64,000 nt of DNA from Bacillus sp. FJAT-29937 (GTDB taxonomy: Bacteria; Bacillota; Bacilli; Bacillales; Cytobacillaceae). The translations under genes and the position numbers were made by a program. The notes beneath the pieces were generated by a model. That model worked only from the letters and a program-made list of their open reading frames with translations. It ran no database searches and had not been told where the DNA came from. The stretch is taken from assembly GCF_001509555.1 (NCBI RefSeq), contig NZ_LMAS01000003.1, positions 696,114 through 760,113 on the forward strand. Direction: 5' to 3'. Positions 63,976 through 64,000 of the stretch are shown in pieces (the first letter of the stretch is position 1; every line of letters begins with the position of its first letter).

Positions 63976-64000
63976 ATGTCAAAAATATCCCATTCTCTTA
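63976..64000 (+). CDS. Start of a gene cut by the window edge (transposase candidate)
   Basis: ATG 7 bases after aggggGAG, reading MSKISHSL... Only eight codons are visible, so the assignment rests on the hairpin and IS-like end. Confidence 0.4.

Overview
This window is a stretch of Bacillus-type (Bacillaceae, endospore-forming, low-GC Firmicute) chromosome. Most of the gene order matches the qcrABC to ypcP/sspL part of the Bacillus subtilis chromosome. Identification rests on that order and on recognisable products: bacillithiol synthesis, spore coat and small acid-soluble spore proteins, GpsB, DynA, the MrfAB repair pair and a type-B RNase P RNA. The species cannot be named from the sequence alone.

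Layout, left to right. 1-3.8 kb: end of the menaquinol:cytochrome c reductase operon (qcrB partial, qcrC), then ypjA, ypjB and a zinc membrane peptidase. 4-10.6 kb: YitT-family membrane protein on the minus strand, then ypjD-dapB-mgsA-bshB1-bshA-cca-birA with overlapping or near-touching ends. 10.6-13.2 kb: panBCD behind a structured leader with an intrinsic terminator. 13.3-24.9 kb: dinG, ypmA, ypmB, aspB, asnS, dnaD, nth, ypoC, and convergent ponA-recU. 25-28.4 kb: yppC, a 35-residue SspM spore protein, a small gene at the yppD position, yppE, yppF and the spore-coat-like yppG. 28.5-33.1 kb (accessory): an Opp-type permease pair whose second member is fused to an extracytoplasmic M1-type peptidase, an Hsp20 protein with a sigma-K-like promoter, and a Crp/Fnr regulator. 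33.2-39.1 kb: mrfA-mrfB, cotD, ypsA, gpsB and rnpB. 39.2-44.5 kb: a PAS-GGDEF-EAL protein, an rRNA methyltransferase and ypvA. 44.5-54.9 kb (accessory): an Fe-S assembly factor, a 12-helix His-rich membrane protein, three DUF2249 proteins, an MFS transporter, M32 carboxypeptidase, an EamA transporter, a ba3-type cytochrome oxidase operon and a CheX-like protein. 55.2-63.9 kb: bpsA-bpsB (alkylpyrone synthesis), a 31-residue peptide gene with two Fur boxes, dynA, a rhodanese, ypcP, sspL and a PAP2-like protein. The right edge enters what looks like an insertion sequence.

Three themes tie genes together. First, respiration and low-oxygen or NO response: the bc complex, a ba3 oxidase, and two DUF2249 transcription units that each carry a GTGA-N6-TCAC-type site centred exactly 41.5 bases upstream of the predicted start; the in-window Crp/Fnr protein has the matching recognition-helix residues. 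Second, sporulation: sigma-K-like promoters before yppG, the Hsp20 gene and cotD, plus two very short SASP genes with TTG starts. Third, DNA repair and replication: DinG, YpvA, MrfAB, RecU, Nth, DnaD and YpcP.

The least conventional items are the permease-M1 peptidase fusion, the Fur-controlled peptide gene, the two-copy 104-bp palindromic repeat (one copy inside panBCD), a likely pan-motif leader RNA, and the RBS-sequestering hairpin of the edge element.
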